Positions 1 through 7,693 of a stretch of DNA of 64,000 nucleotides are shown piece after piece (positions within the stretch are counted from its first letter, which is position 1; every line of letters begins with the position of its first letter). The translations under genes and the position numbers were made by a program. The stretch lies in the IMG/VR virus record IMGVR_UViG_3300047281_000098, positions 41,265-105,264 of that record; one strand, written 5' to 3'. This DNA is from a virus. The notes beneath the pieces are model-generated. The model searched no databases. It was given only the letters and a program-made list of their open reading frames with translations, and had not been told where the DNA came from.

Positions 1-1
1 T

Positions 2-1366
2 GAATATGAAATCCCCGGGGCACGATTCTTGCCTGCGGTCCGTCTAGGTAGATGGAACGGTAAGATGAGTTATTTTAGCCTTGGGGGAAGTACTTTCGTA
101 AATCTCCTGGAAGAAATTATCCCTGTACTTGATCGTATTGGATATGACATTGAGTTGGATGATACCAGAGAGTATCGCACTAACTTTGAGTTCTCTCCTT
201 GTACCGAAGACACATTCAAGCACAAGACTTGGCCCGTTGGTCATCCAGTCGCTGGTACACCTATCGTATTGCGTGATTATCAAATTGAACTAATCAATAA
301 CTTTTTAAGTAACCCAGCGTGTCTACAAGAGATTGCGACAGGCGCCGGTAAGACAATTATGACTGCGGCACTTAGTTACAATATTGAGCCATATGGACGT
401 AGTATTATCATTGTCCCTAACACCAGCTTAGTAACACAGACCGAGAAAGATTATATCAACTTGGGGCTTGACGTAGGTGTATACTATGGTGGACGCAAAG
501 AGATTGGCAAGACTCATACAATTTGTACTTGGCAGAGTTTGAATGTGATGTTGAAGAATACTAAGTCAGGTGAAGCAGAAGTTAGTATTCAAGACTTCTT
601 GGAAGGTGTTGTATGCGTTATTGTTGATGAAGTTCACCAAGCAAAAGCAGACGCCCTGAAAACATTGCTGACTACGGTAATGGCTCAGGTTCCTATTCGT
701 TGGGGATTGACAGGTACTATTCCTAAAGCAAAGATGGAAAGTCAAGCTCTATTCGTTAGTCTTGGTCCAGTTATCAACAAGCTATCAGCAAGCACTTTAC
801 AAGAACAAGGTGTACTGGCAAACTGTCATGTCAATGTTGTACAATTACAAGATAAAGTTGAGTTCCCTAATTATCAAACAGAGTTAAAGCATCTGCTGGA
901 AGACTCTGTTCGTTTAGATACAGTAGCAGGTCTTATCAACAAACTGAAAGAAAGCGGCAATACACTGGTTCTAGTTGACCGTGTGAATGCTGGAACTGAA
1001 TTAGTCAATCGTATCCCTGATGCTGTGTTTATCAGCGGTGGTACCAAGGCACAAGTAAGACAAGAAGAATATGACAAAGTGTCCGTGGAGTCTGGATTAG
1101 TGCTTGTGGCGACATACGGGGTGGCAGCAGTTGGTATTAATATTCCTCGCATTTTCAACGTGGTTCTTATTGAACCCGGTAAGTCATTCGTGCGTGTCAT
1201 TCAAAGTATTGGTCGAGGCATTCGTAAAGCAGAAGATAAGGACCATGTTGAAATTTACGACATTACTTCAAGCTGTAAGTTTGCCAAGCGACATTTGACC
1301 AAGCGTAAAGAATTCTATAAAGAGGCCAATTACCCGTTCTCTATACAGAAACTAAATTACAAATAA
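2..1366 (+). CDS. uvsW: UvsW-like SF2 DNA/RNA helicase, 5' end cut by window
   Basis: ATP-dependent helicase of the T4 UvsW type, which unwinds branched DNA and R-loops and moves replication from origin-primed to recombination-primed mode. The reading frame is open from base 2, so the true start lies left of the window; a TTG at 29 is not needed as a start. The first visible residues (GARFLPAVRLGRWNGK) match the small N-terminal UvsW domain. Helicase motifs follow in order: Walker A ATGAGKT at about 334-354, a DEVH box (VDEVHQ) near 620-640, GLTGT near 705, and the motif VI sequence QSIGRGIRK near 1200-1230. It is followed within 60 bases by a sigma70-type promoter for the next gene. Family assignment is secure. 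Confidence 0.92.
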   Translation, partial: EYEIPGARFLPAVRLGRWNGKMSYFSLGGSTFVNLLEEIIPVLDRIGYDIELDDTREYRTNFEFSPCTEDTFKHKTWPVGHPVAGTPIVLRDYQIELINNFLSNPACLQEIATGAGKTIMTAALSYNIEPYGRSIIIVPNTSLVTQTEKDYINLGLDVGVYYGGRKEIGKTHTICTWQSLNVMLKNTKSGEAEVSIQDFLEGVVCVIVDEVHQAKADALKTLLTTVMAQVPIRWGLTGTIPKAKMESQALFVSLGPVINKLSASTLQEQGVLANCHVNVVQLQDKVEFPNYQTELKHLLEDSVRLDTVAGLINKLKESGNTLVLVDRVNAGTELVNRIPDAVFISGGTKAQVRQEEYDKVSVESGLVLVATYGVAAVGINIPRIFNVVLIEPGKSFVRVIQSIGRGIRKAEDKDHVEIYDITSSCKFAKRHLTKRKEFYKEANYPFSIQKLNYK

Positions 1367-1369
1367 AGC

Positions 1370-1398
1370 TTGACATTCCCACAGATATAGACTATAAT
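1370..1398 (+). promoter_or_regulatory. sigma70-type early promoter
   Basis: TTGACA at 1370-1375, a 17-base spacer and TATAAT at 1393-1398. Predicted start near 1405, giving a leader of about 15 bases before the GTG at 1420. It would drive the group 1420-3642. Confidence 0.8.
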
Positions 1399-1419
1399 AC
1401 ATTAACTGAAAGACATCCC

Positions 1420-1920
1420 GTGCGTATATTAACCCTTGACAACACCTTCTATGATTTAGAAACTCTGCCCGAAGAGATTGATGATTTGCGATTCGCAATC
1501 CTAGATAATAGCAATCCACTTAATGTAGACTATCATTACATTCCGCTGATCTTTCTTGAATCATTTAACTCGCCGGCACTTGTTTTGAAGATTGGTAAGC
1601 ATACGATTAAAATGCCAGTTGATTGGCAGATTGTAATCGGTGAGAAAGAACACGGTGATCTGGAGACATTACCACTGACAAGTATTAATGATCGTGGATT
1701 CAATGCGTTTGAATTCAATCCACTATCATCATTCAGTCCATCATTTCTTCCCATTGAAATCGTTGATATCTACAATGATGTTACTTGGTTCGCCCCACGA
1801 CTGAAGAACGGTCAATTTCTGTGTGTACCGATTGAAGATGGATTGAAACCCAAGTGTGTTTACTTTGTTAAAGAAGTAAGCCGTAATTGTGAAATTGTAG
1901 ACTACTCCCAAGCTTTTTAA
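1420..1920 (+). CDS. conserved phage protein of unknown function
   Basis: A 166-residue acidic soluble protein with no signal peptide, membrane segment or motif I can name. Starts at GTG (MRILTLDN), the first possible start after the promoter; no strong Shine-Dalgarno is present. The middle (DWQIVIGEKEHGD and the following FNPLSSF) looks like a compact globular domain. I believe relatives occur beside uvsW in aquatic T4-like phages, but this is from memory. It is followed after one base by the GGCT-like gene and is probably cotranscribed with clamp-loader gene 62. Confidence 0.75.
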   Translation: MRILTLDNTFYDLETLPEEIDDLRFAILDNSNPLNVDYHYIPLIFLESFNSPALVLKIGKHTIKMPVDWQIVIGEKEHGDLETLPLTSINDRGFNAFEFNPLSSFSPSFLPIEIVDIYNDVTWFAPRLKNGQFLCVPIEDGLKPKCVYFVKEVSRNCEIVDYSQAF

Positions 1921-1921
1921 T

Positions 1922-2353
1922 ATGAACGAAACATTTTTATTCTTTTCTTATGGTATGCTGACTAACAATGATGTTATGCCTCAGGGTGCTGAAAGACTTG
2001 GCCCAGCTGCCTTGCCCGGATTCGAATGGGAAATGTTATGCTATGCCAATGTGTATGACAAGCCCGGCAACATGGTATTGGGTGTACTTTGGGAAATTGA
2101 TTACGACATCCTGGATGATCTAGATCACCGAGAAGGGTACCCCTCATTCTACGGACGAGTATATGCGGATATTATCCATGAAGGCATTCCTAAGCAAGCT
2201 TGGGTTTATGTCATGACAGAAGATTATCGCAAAATTCTTCGTGATACGCCACCGTCGGCTTCGTATGTCAGAACTGTTATCGAAGGATTCGCAACAGATG
2301 GCATTACCATGCCAAATTTAAATGTAGCTGAACTTGGCTACGAAGCATACTAG
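1922..2353 (+). CDS. gamma-glutamylcyclotransferase-like (AIG2/GGCT fold) protein
   Basis: 143 residues. The GGCT family converts gamma-glutamyl amines or dipeptides to 5-oxoproline. The substrate-binding loop is visible as YGMLTN at residues 10-15, close to the family Y-G-S/T-N-L pattern, and the probable catalytic acid is Glu71 in DHREGYP. The FYGR that follows is also typical of the fold. Length fits the bacterial AIG2-like proteins. It lies one base after the upstream gene and one base before gene 62, so it is part of the early replication operon. Role in phage growth is unknown; glutathione or modified-peptide turnover is possible. The fold is fairly sure, the substrate is not. Confidence 0.72.
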   Translation: MNETFLFFSYGMLTNNDVMPQGAERLGPAALPGFEWEMLCYANVYDKPGNMVLGVLWEIDYDILDDLDHREGYPSFYGRVYADIIHEGIPKQAWVYVMTEDYRKILRDTPPSASYVRTVIEGFATDGITMPNLNVAELGYEAY

Positions 2354-2354
2354 T

Positions 2355-2963
2355 ATGGCAACCAAAGTAACTAAAGTAACTAAATCTAAAACTCCAGCTG
2401 ATGAAAAATTCGGAAATCAAGATTTTGATTTATTCGAATCGCTGGCAGCAATGGATAAAAAAGACTATGGATATCTTGAACGCCTGACTGAAGAACAACA
2501 AAAAAAGTTTGTTCCATTTATGATGACTCATTGGATGAGCGCGGTATCAGGTAGCGGTGATGTAGCTGGATACTATGTTCGCAGTGTGGATCATTATGCG
2601 AATACTCATTTGTTCAATGAAGTAGTACAAAAACATCCTAAGCTTCAATGGTTGATGCTGTGCGCTTCAAGTCCTAACTTAGGTAAGCAATTTCACAAAT
2701 GGATTCCCCACCTTAGTGGTAAAGTAAGTTTGTTAAAAGAGCCAGCAAAGACTAAAGATGTCAAAGAGTACTTTAATAAGATTTATCCCAAGACAAGCGA
2801 AGATGCCATCGATGGCGCAGCTAAAGCGTTTGTATCCGATCATAAACGCAAGTGTCATTTAGCTGAACTATTCCCTAATTTAAAGCAAGCTGATATCGAA
2901 ACTCTTAATCAACTTATTACAGATGCCGACATTGCTCAATATGATAAAGACCGCGGAAACTAA
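2355..2963 (+). CDS. 62: clamp-loader small subunit gp62
   Basis: 202 residues from ATG 2355, one base after the upstream stop; an in-frame TTG at 2334 inside the previous gene is less likely. In T4, gp62 and four gp44 subunits load the sliding clamp gp45. The helical protein carries the family pattern of a conserved region (KKFVPFMMTHWMSAVSGSGD, about residues 50-70) followed by KFHKW-like basic segments (LGKQFHKWIPHLSG). Length is close to T4 gp62 (187). Its partner gp44 is at 60781, not adjacent as in T4. The 3' end overlaps the zinc-finger gene by 23 bases. Confidence 0.7.
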   Translation: MATKVTKVTKSKTPADEKFGNQDFDLFESLAAMDKKDYGYLERLTEEQQKKFVPFMMTHWMSAVSGSGDVAGYYVRSVDHYANTHLFNEVVQKHPKLQWLMLCASSPNLGKQFHKWIPHLSGKVSLLKEPAKTKDVKEYFNKIYPKTSEDAIDGAAKAFVSDHKRKCHLAELFPNLKQADIETLNQLITDADIAQYDKDRGN

Positions 2964-3642
2964 TCCAGTAAAATATGAATGTGAATTTTGTAAGAGAGAA
3001 TTCGCAAAGGAAGCCACGGTATTCAAACATATATGCCAATACAAACATCGTTGGGTTGAACGCGACAAGAAGGGCAATCGTATTGGATTTCAAGCTTGGC
3101 TACAATTCTATACTCGCAACAGCACAAGTAAAAAGAATAGGACCGTTGAAGAATTTATCAAAAGTCCGTACTACAACGCATTTGTAAAATTTGGCAATTA
3201 CTGTGCGGAAATTAATGCGATAAGCGTCAGTAGATTCATTGATTGGTTACTGAAAGAACAGATAAAAATTGACACCTGGTGTCAAGACAGTGTTTATACA
3301 AAGTTTCTGATTGCTTATACCAGAATCGAAGATCCAATGGACGCGATTGTTCGCAGCATTGAAACAACTATTAAATTAGCTGAAACAGAATCAATTCAAT
3401 CACATGATTGTCTACGATATGGAAATGTAAATCGAATTTGTTATGCCATTACCGCAGGGAAGATAAGTCCATGGTTGTTGTATCAAAGCGACAGCGGAAC
3501 AACATTTCTGTCTAATCTAACTTCTGATAATGTTTCAATGATTCTTGATTATATCAACCCAGAGCAATGGGCTATTAAGTTCAAAAGATACCCAGAAATT
3601 GCTGCTGAAGTCAAAGCATTGTTACGAGCAGGTGGCTATTGA
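2941..3642 (+). CDS. phage protein with N-terminal C2H2/C2HC zinc finger
   Basis: 233 residues from ATG 2941 (MIKTAETN); an ATG 18 bases upstream in frame is possible. The N-terminus has a clear single finger: Cys14, Cys17, His30, Cys32 or His36, with Phe21 in the usual hydrophobic position. The remainder is helical with no recognised catalytic motif. A nucleic-acid-binding role is inferred from the finger and from the place in an operon with gp62. It occupies the position where regA stands in T4 but is about twice the length of RegA and I see no RegA similarity. Confidence 0.7.
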   Translation: MIKTAETNPVKYECEFCKREFAKEATVFKHICQYKHRWVERDKKGNRIGFQAWLQFYTRNSTSKKNRTVEEFIKSPYYNAFVKFGNYCAEINAISVSRFIDWLLKEQIKIDTWCQDSVYTKFLIAYTRIEDPMDAIVRSIETTIKLAETESIQSHDCLRYGNVNRICYAITAGKISPWLLYQSDSGTTFLSNLTSDNVSMILDYINPEQWAIKFKRYPEIAAEVKALLRAGGY

Positions 3643-3667
3643 CATTTAATCCATAATCTGTTATAAT
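3639..3667 (+). promoter_or_regulatory. sigma70-type early promoter of the small-gene array
   Basis: TTGACA at 3639-3644, 17-base spacer, TATAAT at 3662-3667. The ATG of the first array gene is at 3674, six bases after the -10 box, so transcription should begin at or within a base of the start codon (leaderless mRNA). Spacer and -10 flanks are nearly identical to the promoter at 29334. No other promoter is evident before 11 kb. Confidence 0.85.
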
Positions 3668-3673
3668 ACAGAT

Positions 3674-4009
3674 ATGAAGACATTATACGACCTTGAAAGT
3701 ACGGGCTTACATAGTTTTAAGCGAGGTGAACTAACATTGTTCACTGCTTATAGGCAGTCTGGCAAAAGTATGCTTAATCAATTGTACGGGACAATTATGA
3801 CAAAAGGAAACTTTGAGATAACAGATCAGGCCCCAGTAGATGGAGAGACTTGGTATACTGTTGCGTGTGTCAGTGTCGTATGCGAATGGATGCGTGAGCA
3901 ACCCAAAGAATTGTGGCACGAACACATTGACCTTAGGTGGATTCATTATTCAAACAAGTTTGACATACATGAAAAACTCTATACCGTGTTAGCACTGCGA
4001 TGGAGCTAG
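3674..4009 (+). CDS. array gene 1, P-loop-like segment plus L-R-W tail
   Basis: 111 residues, first gene of the array, read from a leaderless start. It alone carries a Walker-A-like stretch near its N-terminus (GELTLFTAYRQSGKSMLNQ, residues about 18-36) that resembles the P-loop entry of DnaB/RecA-type ATPases, but no Walker B or further ATPase core fits in the length. It ends LALRWS. The next ATG (4000) lies inside its final codons CGA TGG. It may be a truncated ATPase fused to the family tail, or chance similarity. Confidence 0.75.
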   Translation: MKTLYDLESTGLHSFKRGELTLFTAYRQSGKSMLNQLYGTIMTKGNFEITDQAPVDGETWYTVACVSVVCEWMREQPKELWHEHIDLRWIHYSNKFDIHEKLYTVLALRWS

Positions 4010-4236
4010 AACTAAGTGAAGGTGGAATACACGGTGCCAGGTATTATATAGTCAGACCCTGGCCATGGGACTCGCACATCACCTGGCTCACAATGGAAGC
4101 ATGGGCTATTGGAACATTCGGACCAGACGGTGGCTCTATTTGGAATAATCTTAACTCACGCTGGTATATGAATAATAGCAAATTCTGGTTTCGCACTGAA
4201 GCGGATCGTACTTTTTTTATATTAAGATGGCAATGA
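4000..4236 (+). CDS. array gene 2, Trp-rich small protein
   Basis: 78 residues with eight Trp. Overlaps array gene 1 by ten bases; the start ATG 4000 has no clear Shine-Dalgarno, so translation must depend on coupling. Ends FILRWQ with codons TTA AGA TGG CAA TGA, a weaker ribosome-binding version of the tail. No motif beyond the family pattern. Confidence 0.7.
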   Translation: MELELSEGGIHGARYYIVRPWPWDSHITWLTMEAWAIGTFGPDGGSIWNNLNSRWYMNNSKFWFRTEADRTFFILRWQ

Positions 4237-4433
4237 GAATTCAAAAAGTGTCCAGCAGTGACAACATACATGCTCCTGGCGAATATATGTATAAAATTCA
4301 TGACCACTGTAAAGATAGCGACACCCTGAGGGGGTGGAGAGACGAAATCAAGTTGGATTGTCTCATTTACTCCAATGTTGCTTATTTCAATACCGAAACA
4401 GATGCTATGTTTTTCATACTGAGATGGCAATGA
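4233..4433 (+). CDS. array gene 3, small protein
   Basis: 66 residues from ATG 4233 in the ATGA overlap; an in-frame ATG at 4227 would add two residues. Tail TETDAMFFILRWQ. Codons CTG AGA TGG CAA TGA. Contains a DHC near the middle but lacks the W-C pair seen in most members. Confidence 0.75.
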   Translation: MRIQKVSSSDNIHAPGEYMYKIHDHCKDSDTLRGWRDEIKLDCLIYSNVAYFNTETDAMFFILRWQ

Positions 4434-4594
4434 CTACCAATTACAGTTGGCAGTACAATGGTGCTGCCCCGTTCATAGATATCATGCAATGGTGCGTTGA
4501 TACTTTTGAAAATGCTAACTGGTCTGCCAACTGGGAAACTTTTAGTTTCAATAATGAAAAAGATTATGTTTGGTTTGTATTGAGGTGGCAATGA
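4430..4594 (+). CDS. array gene 4, shortest member
   Basis: 54 residues, essentially the minimal family unit: MQWCVDTF, a short W-x-x-x-W linker, FSFNNEKDYVWF and LRWQ. This is the first junction with the exact TTG AGG TGG codons before the next ATG (4591). It is the best reference for defining the core domain. Confidence 0.8.
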   Translation: MTTNYSWQYNGAAPFIDIMQWCVDTFENANWSANWETFSFNNEKDYVWFVLRWQ

Positions 4595-4833
4595 GAAAAC
4601 TAATTCCAAATAATATAACTGTTACTGAACAGATTGCGATCCATCGTCAGTTTTTTAATATGGTTGGAAAATGGCGTCGTAGTCAGCAGCCTGTTTTAAG
4701 AAAGGATGAATACTTGCAGTGTTTGGAAGAGGACAGCGGTGTTCGGTGCCAATATAGTAGCGGTGGTCAGTTGACAGGATTCGAAGTTATTGATGAAAAG
4801 ACTTATACCTGGTTTGTGTTGAAATGGACATGA
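4591..4833 (+). CDS. array gene 5, small basic protein
   Basis: 80 residues from ATG 4591. A basic N-terminal half (KWRRSQQ) precedes the tail DEKTYTWFVLKWT. Arg is replaced by Lys (TTG AAA TGG ACA TGA), so the ribosome binding site for the next gene is lost at this junction although the ATGA overlap is kept. Confidence 0.75.
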   Translation: MRKLIPNNITVTEQIAIHRQFFNMVGKWRRSQQPVLRKDEYLQCLEEDSGVRCQYSSGGQLTGFEVIDEKTYTWFVLKWT

Positions 4834-5066
4834 ACGATACTACAAGTTGGATTACCTTTGGTAAAGACCATTATCATTTAAACAGGGTAATGGAGCAGTG
4901 GTGTCACGAACATATCGGGCAAGGTGGATGGGCACACGAAACACCAAAGGCTTGGGGATGTATGATGGGCGATAAGATTTGGGTAATGCATAGTATGTTT
5001 GGTAACACAACTTTTTGCTTTAAAGAAGAAAAAGACTTTATGTGGTTTAAGTTGAGGTGGGCATGA
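4830..5066 (+). CDS. array gene 6, Trp/Met-rich small protein
   Basis: 78 residues. Shows the fullest family pattern: MEQWCHEHIGQGGWAHE near the centre, then FKEEKDFMWFKLRWA. Ends TTG AGG TGG GCA TGA with ATG 5063 in the overlap. Internal ATGs at 4824 and later are not needed as starts. Confidence 0.8.
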   Translation: MNDTTSWITFGKDHYHLNRVMEQWCHEHIGQGGWAHETPKAWGCMMGDKIWVMHSMFGNTTFCFKEEKDFMWFKLRWA

Positions 5067-5290
5067 GTTTTATAACAGTTTCGCGTAATTTGAACGCTGA
5101 TGAGTTAAGAGATTGGTTAGTCACCAATGTTGGAAAAGAGATCGGCAAGGGAGCTTATGCTAGAAAATGTGGCGACGGATGGGACTTGGATACGACCATT
5201 GGTTACAGGGAAATTCCCGCTGTCTTAAAATGGGGCATAACCATTGATGACGAAGCATTAGCAGTATTTTTTAAATTGAGGTGGGCATGA
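5063..5290 (+). CDS. array gene 7, small protein
   Basis: 75 residues. W-L replaces W-C (LRDWLVTNVGKEIGKGAY), followed by GDGWDLD and the tail DDEALAVFFKLRWA. Codons TTG AGG TGG GCA TGA. The downstream gene that uses this binding site (5287) is not a family member. Confidence 0.8.
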   Translation: MSFITVSRNLNADELRDWLVTNVGKEIGKGAYARKCGDGWDLDTTIGYREIPAVLKWGITIDDEALAVFFKLRWA

Positions 5291-5601
5291 ATAATAAAAC
5301 AATTGAAGATTTTGTAATCCGTTACGGTGCCAAAGTAAATTACGAACAAAGACGCGACTATAATACTTATAATACTATGGGTAGGGCAATGGATTACTAT
5401 TCATTGGATTACTATGGCAATGGTAACAGCATAGTAGGCATTGAACTACCTTTAAAGGCATTTGAGCACTTAGTCAACTCGGATAATCAAGCTGATGTAG
5501 ACTATCAAGCTGGTAAGGAAGAGGCTCGCATTCGTGCTCGGTATCCATCAGTAGCAGAAGCGTATGCTCAATATAAAATGTTACTTGAACTATGCAGATA
5601 A
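5287..5601 (+). CDS. unrelated small protein inserted in the array
   Basis: 104 residues, Tyr- and Asn-rich N-terminal half, helical C-terminal half ending YAQYKMLLELCR. It lacks the L-R-W tail and the W-C element, so it is not a paralogue. Its end resembles the A-x-x-Q-Y-x-x-L-L-x-L-C endings that I recall on several small phage proteins. It starts in the ATGA overlap of array gene 7 and overlaps the next ATG (5592) by ten bases. Confidence 0.75.
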   Translation: MNNKTIEDFVIRYGAKVNYEQRRDYNTYNTMGRAMDYYSLDYYGNGNSIVGIELPLKAFEHLVNSDNQADVDYQAGKEEARIRARYPSVAEAYAQYKMLLELCR

Positions 5602-5987
5602 TTGAATATATTAAAGACAAGTATCTAACTTGGCGTACTGGCCAAGATAAGCAAACACGCGATTGGAATAAGTGGTTGTATGAAACTGTTCTATTTCGTG
5701 CTGACACGATTGAAAATATGTTTGTGAACTTTAAATACATACTACCAGTGTCCGTAGAGATATTTGATCTTGAAGAACCGTTTGGATGGGCACTGGGCGA
5801 TGACATTCGACAGTATATGTATCCTAACCGAGCATTAGGTGACTGTGCGGTTCATTACTTTGCGCGTGGGTTTCGCCATCAATGGGATGGTCGCTTTCAC
5901 CTTAATGAAATTAGCGGTGGTGATCAAGTGTTTATAGCAACTAACAACAGCAAGGATGCTATGATGATAGCATTGAAGTATTCATGA
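5592..5987 (+). CDS. conserved phage protein, possible ancestor of the array tail
   Basis: 131 residues, larger and apparently better conserved than its neighbours (TWRTGQDKQTRDW, ENMFVNFKYILPV, FARGFRHQWDGRFHLNEISGGDQ). I recall close relatives in cyanophage-type T4-like genomes, function unknown. It ends NSKDAMMIALKYS, a recognisable form of the D-A-x-x-F-x-L-R-W-x tail. Codons TTG AAG TAT TCA TGA keep the ATGA overlap with the next gene but only a weak ribosome binding site. Confidence 0.8.
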   Translation: MQIIEYIKDKYLTWRTGQDKQTRDWNKWLYETVLFRADTIENMFVNFKYILPVSVEIFDLEEPFGWALGDDIRQYMYPNRALGDCAVHYFARGFRHQWDGRFHLNEISGGDQVFIATNNSKDAMMIALKYS

Positions 5988-6316
5988 ACGATTTACAAAT
6001 AGAAATACACAAGCGCACTATGAAGCTGCTATCTACTGTAATGGCACAATCTATTATAGGGGTGCAACCTATGCCAAATACTGGTATCTTCAATGTAAGG
6101 TTTAGTAAATCTAAATATAAATTCAACCGTGCTAAATGGTATGTAGCAGTGTATAACTACAACTATTATTACGAAGTAGTTGAATGGTGTGCTGAACAGT
6201 TCGGCCCACATCCCGAGCAACCAGATGCTTGGAGTCGTTGGGTACACAAATACGAAGATACGATTCACTTCCGTGATGAAAAAGATTATATTTGGTTTAC
6301 ATTGAGGTGGTCATGA
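5984..6316 (+). CDS. array gene, 110 residues
   Basis: An N-terminal extension of about 45 residues precedes the core: EVVEWCAEQFGPHP, WSRWVHKYE and FRDEKDYIWFTLRWS. The YNYNYYYE stretch is unusually aromatic. Ends TTG AGG TGG TCA TGA; ATG 6313 lies in the overlap. Confidence 0.8.
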   Translation: MNDLQIEIHKRTMKLLSTVMAQSIIGVQPMPNTGIFNVRFSKSKYKFNRAKWYVAVYNYNYYYEVVEWCAEQFGPHPEQPDAWSRWVHKYEDTIHFRDEKDYIWFTLRWS

Positions 6317-6501
6317 AATTACTGGAAGACTACTCAGTATCATTGAGCGCAGACAGATGGATCAAAATAAAAGAACAATTAACAAAAGTTGAATCTAATT
6401 CATTGGTGTCTATTACTTGGACAGGTCCGTTTGAAAGAACCAGAATATTACGATTTAAATCTGAGAATGATGCATTGATATTTGTATTGAGGTGGAGCTA
6501 A
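6313..6501 (+). CDS. array gene, 62 residues
   Basis: Start at ATG 6313 with GAGG five bases upstream inside the previous gene. Body carries DRWIKIKEQL instead of the W-C element; tail FKSENDALIFVLRWS. The tail is TTG AGG TGG AGC TAA, and the next start uses a TAATG overlap instead of ATGA. Confidence 0.8.
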   Translation: MKLLEDYSVSLSADRWIKIKEQLTKVESNSLVSITWTGPFERTRILRFKSENDALIFVLRWS

Positions 6502-6752
6502 TGATTACATATAAAGTACTGTGGACCGAGTTACCACATATTAAAGTACCGGTATTACACACGGTAATGTATGCTCACAGTACAGATGGAGTAGACGCAA
6601 AATATCAACGAAGTTATAAGGATCATTTAGTAGATGAGTGGTTAAAAGCAAACTGTCGGGCGCCTTACTATCACTCTACCTATCATACAGAAAAGTTTAT
6701 ACAATTTGAAGATGATGAAGATGCTATGTGGTTTTCTTTGAGGTGGTCATGA
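6501..6752 (+). CDS. array gene, 83 residues
   Basis: Start at ATG 6501 (TAATG); a GTG at 6492 in frame would sit on the ribosome binding site and is rejected. Core VDEWLKANCRAPYYHS and tail FEDDEDAMWFSLRWS, codons TTG AGG TGG TCA TGA. Several His and Tyr but no metal-site spacing I trust. Confidence 0.8.
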   Translation: MITYKVLWTELPHIKVPVLHTVMYAHSTDGVDAKYQRSYKDHLVDEWLKANCRAPYYHSTYHTEKFIQFEDDEDAMWFSLRWS

Positions 6753-7009
6753 TATATAACGAAATAGAACAAGACATTATAAACAGAGCAGGCAAGGAAC
6801 TATCCAGTGAAATTGACTTCCATGTACTTGCTGATTTATACTCACAAGACGGCTGGACTGAAGTTAATTTGCCGAGACAGCCCAGAGAAACAGTAGTTGA
6901 GATTCTATCCTGGTGTGCGAGTCATAATATTAAGTGCTATGGCAGAGGGCAACGATGGGTGTTTGAGAAGAAGCAAGACGCCTTGTTCTTTAGTTTGAGG
7001 TGGGCATGA
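6749..7009 (+). CDS. array gene, 86 residues
   Basis: N-terminal helix (YNEIEQDIINRAGKEL) precedes the core VEILSWCASHNIKCYGRGQRWVF and tail EKKQDALFFSLRWA. Codons TTG AGG TGG GCA TGA. The upstream in-frame ATG at 6728 falls within the preceding gene and is unlikely. Confidence 0.8.
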   Translation: MIYNEIEQDIINRAGKELSSEIDFHVLADLYSQDGWTEVNLPRQPRETVVEILSWCASHNIKCYGRGQRWVFEKKQDALFFSLRWA

Positions 7010-7185
7010 TTGTTACATTACCATATGATCCAGCATGGAAAGCATTAGAATGGGCTAAAGACCATTGTCCTGATTATGTTACTAATGAAGTACACCCCCA
7101 CAAAGCATGGATTCGCCCGATTCAGATTGACTACTTCTTTTCGTCCGAGCGAGATGCTGTATTTTTTAGTTTGAGGTGGGTATGA
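7006..7185 (+). CDS. array gene, 59 residues
   Basis: Near-minimal member: WKALEWAKDHCPDYV, HKAWIRP, and tail SSERDAVFFSLRWV. W-A replaces W-C. Codons TTG AGG TGG GTA TGA with ATG 7182 in the overlap. Confidence 0.8.
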   Translation: MIVTLPYDPAWKALEWAKDHCPDYVTNEVHPHKAWIRPIQIDYFFSSERDAVFFSLRWV

Positions 7186-7427
7186 AATACTTTAGCAGTA
7201 GCGGAGGCAACAATAAACCATACTTTGCCCATCGTATTAAATTACCCAAAGTGGTTAGTGAAGCATATGACTGGTGCTTAGAGTACCCAGATCAAGATAG
7301 ACCCTTTAGAAGATTCCATGTAGAATGGGATCATTATCCAGAGGGAAAATACGGGCATAAAGGTTATGAAATTATTCAATTTGAGTGGGAAGAAGCCGCC
7401 ATTATGTTTACATTGAGGTGGTTATGA
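7182..7427 (+). CDS. array gene, 81 residues
   Basis: Core AYDWCLEYPDQDRPFRR, then a His/Tyr/Trp-rich middle and tail FEWEEAAIMFTLRWL. The Asp of the D-A pair is replaced by Ala. Codons TTG AGG TGG TTA TGA. Confidence 0.8.
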   Translation: MKYFSSSGGNNKPYFAHRIKLPKVVSEAYDWCLEYPDQDRPFRRFHVEWDHYPEGKYGHKGYEIIQFEWEEAAIMFTLRWL

Positions 7428-7693
7428 GAGTAGAGTTTAGACAAGGTGTGCCTGACGGATGTGCCCGGTGGCTACGTGAGAATGTTGGACTGGGTAATAT
7501 TGAGGAAGACAGCAACAACAAGAGAACACGGCAGGGGATGATTGACATGCCTGAGTATGCTTGGTTCTATGAGCGGGTAGCAATTATACCCGACGATGCC
7601 TTGAGTCTGCTTTACGAGTCCATTCATTATGTTCCTACTATCACAGTTAAAGATCCCGAGTTGGCTACATTTTTTAGTTTGAGGTGGTTATAA
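7424..7693 (+). CDS. array gene, 89 residues
   Basis: Starts at ATG 7424. Core CARWLRENVGLGNIEED, a longer middle (MPEYAWFYERVAIIPDD) and tail KDPELATFFSLRWL. Codons TTG AGG TGG TTA TAA; the next ATG uses a TAATG overlap. Confidence 0.8.
   Translation: MRVEFRQGVPDGCARWLRENVGLGNIEEDSNNKRTRQGMIDMPEYAWFYERVAIIPDDALSLLYESIHYVPTITVKDPELATFFSLRWL

Noticed and set aside
2923-3642. RegA translational repressor after gene 62
   Set aside because: Position fits but the product is about 233 residues with a zinc finger, unlike the 122-residue RegA.
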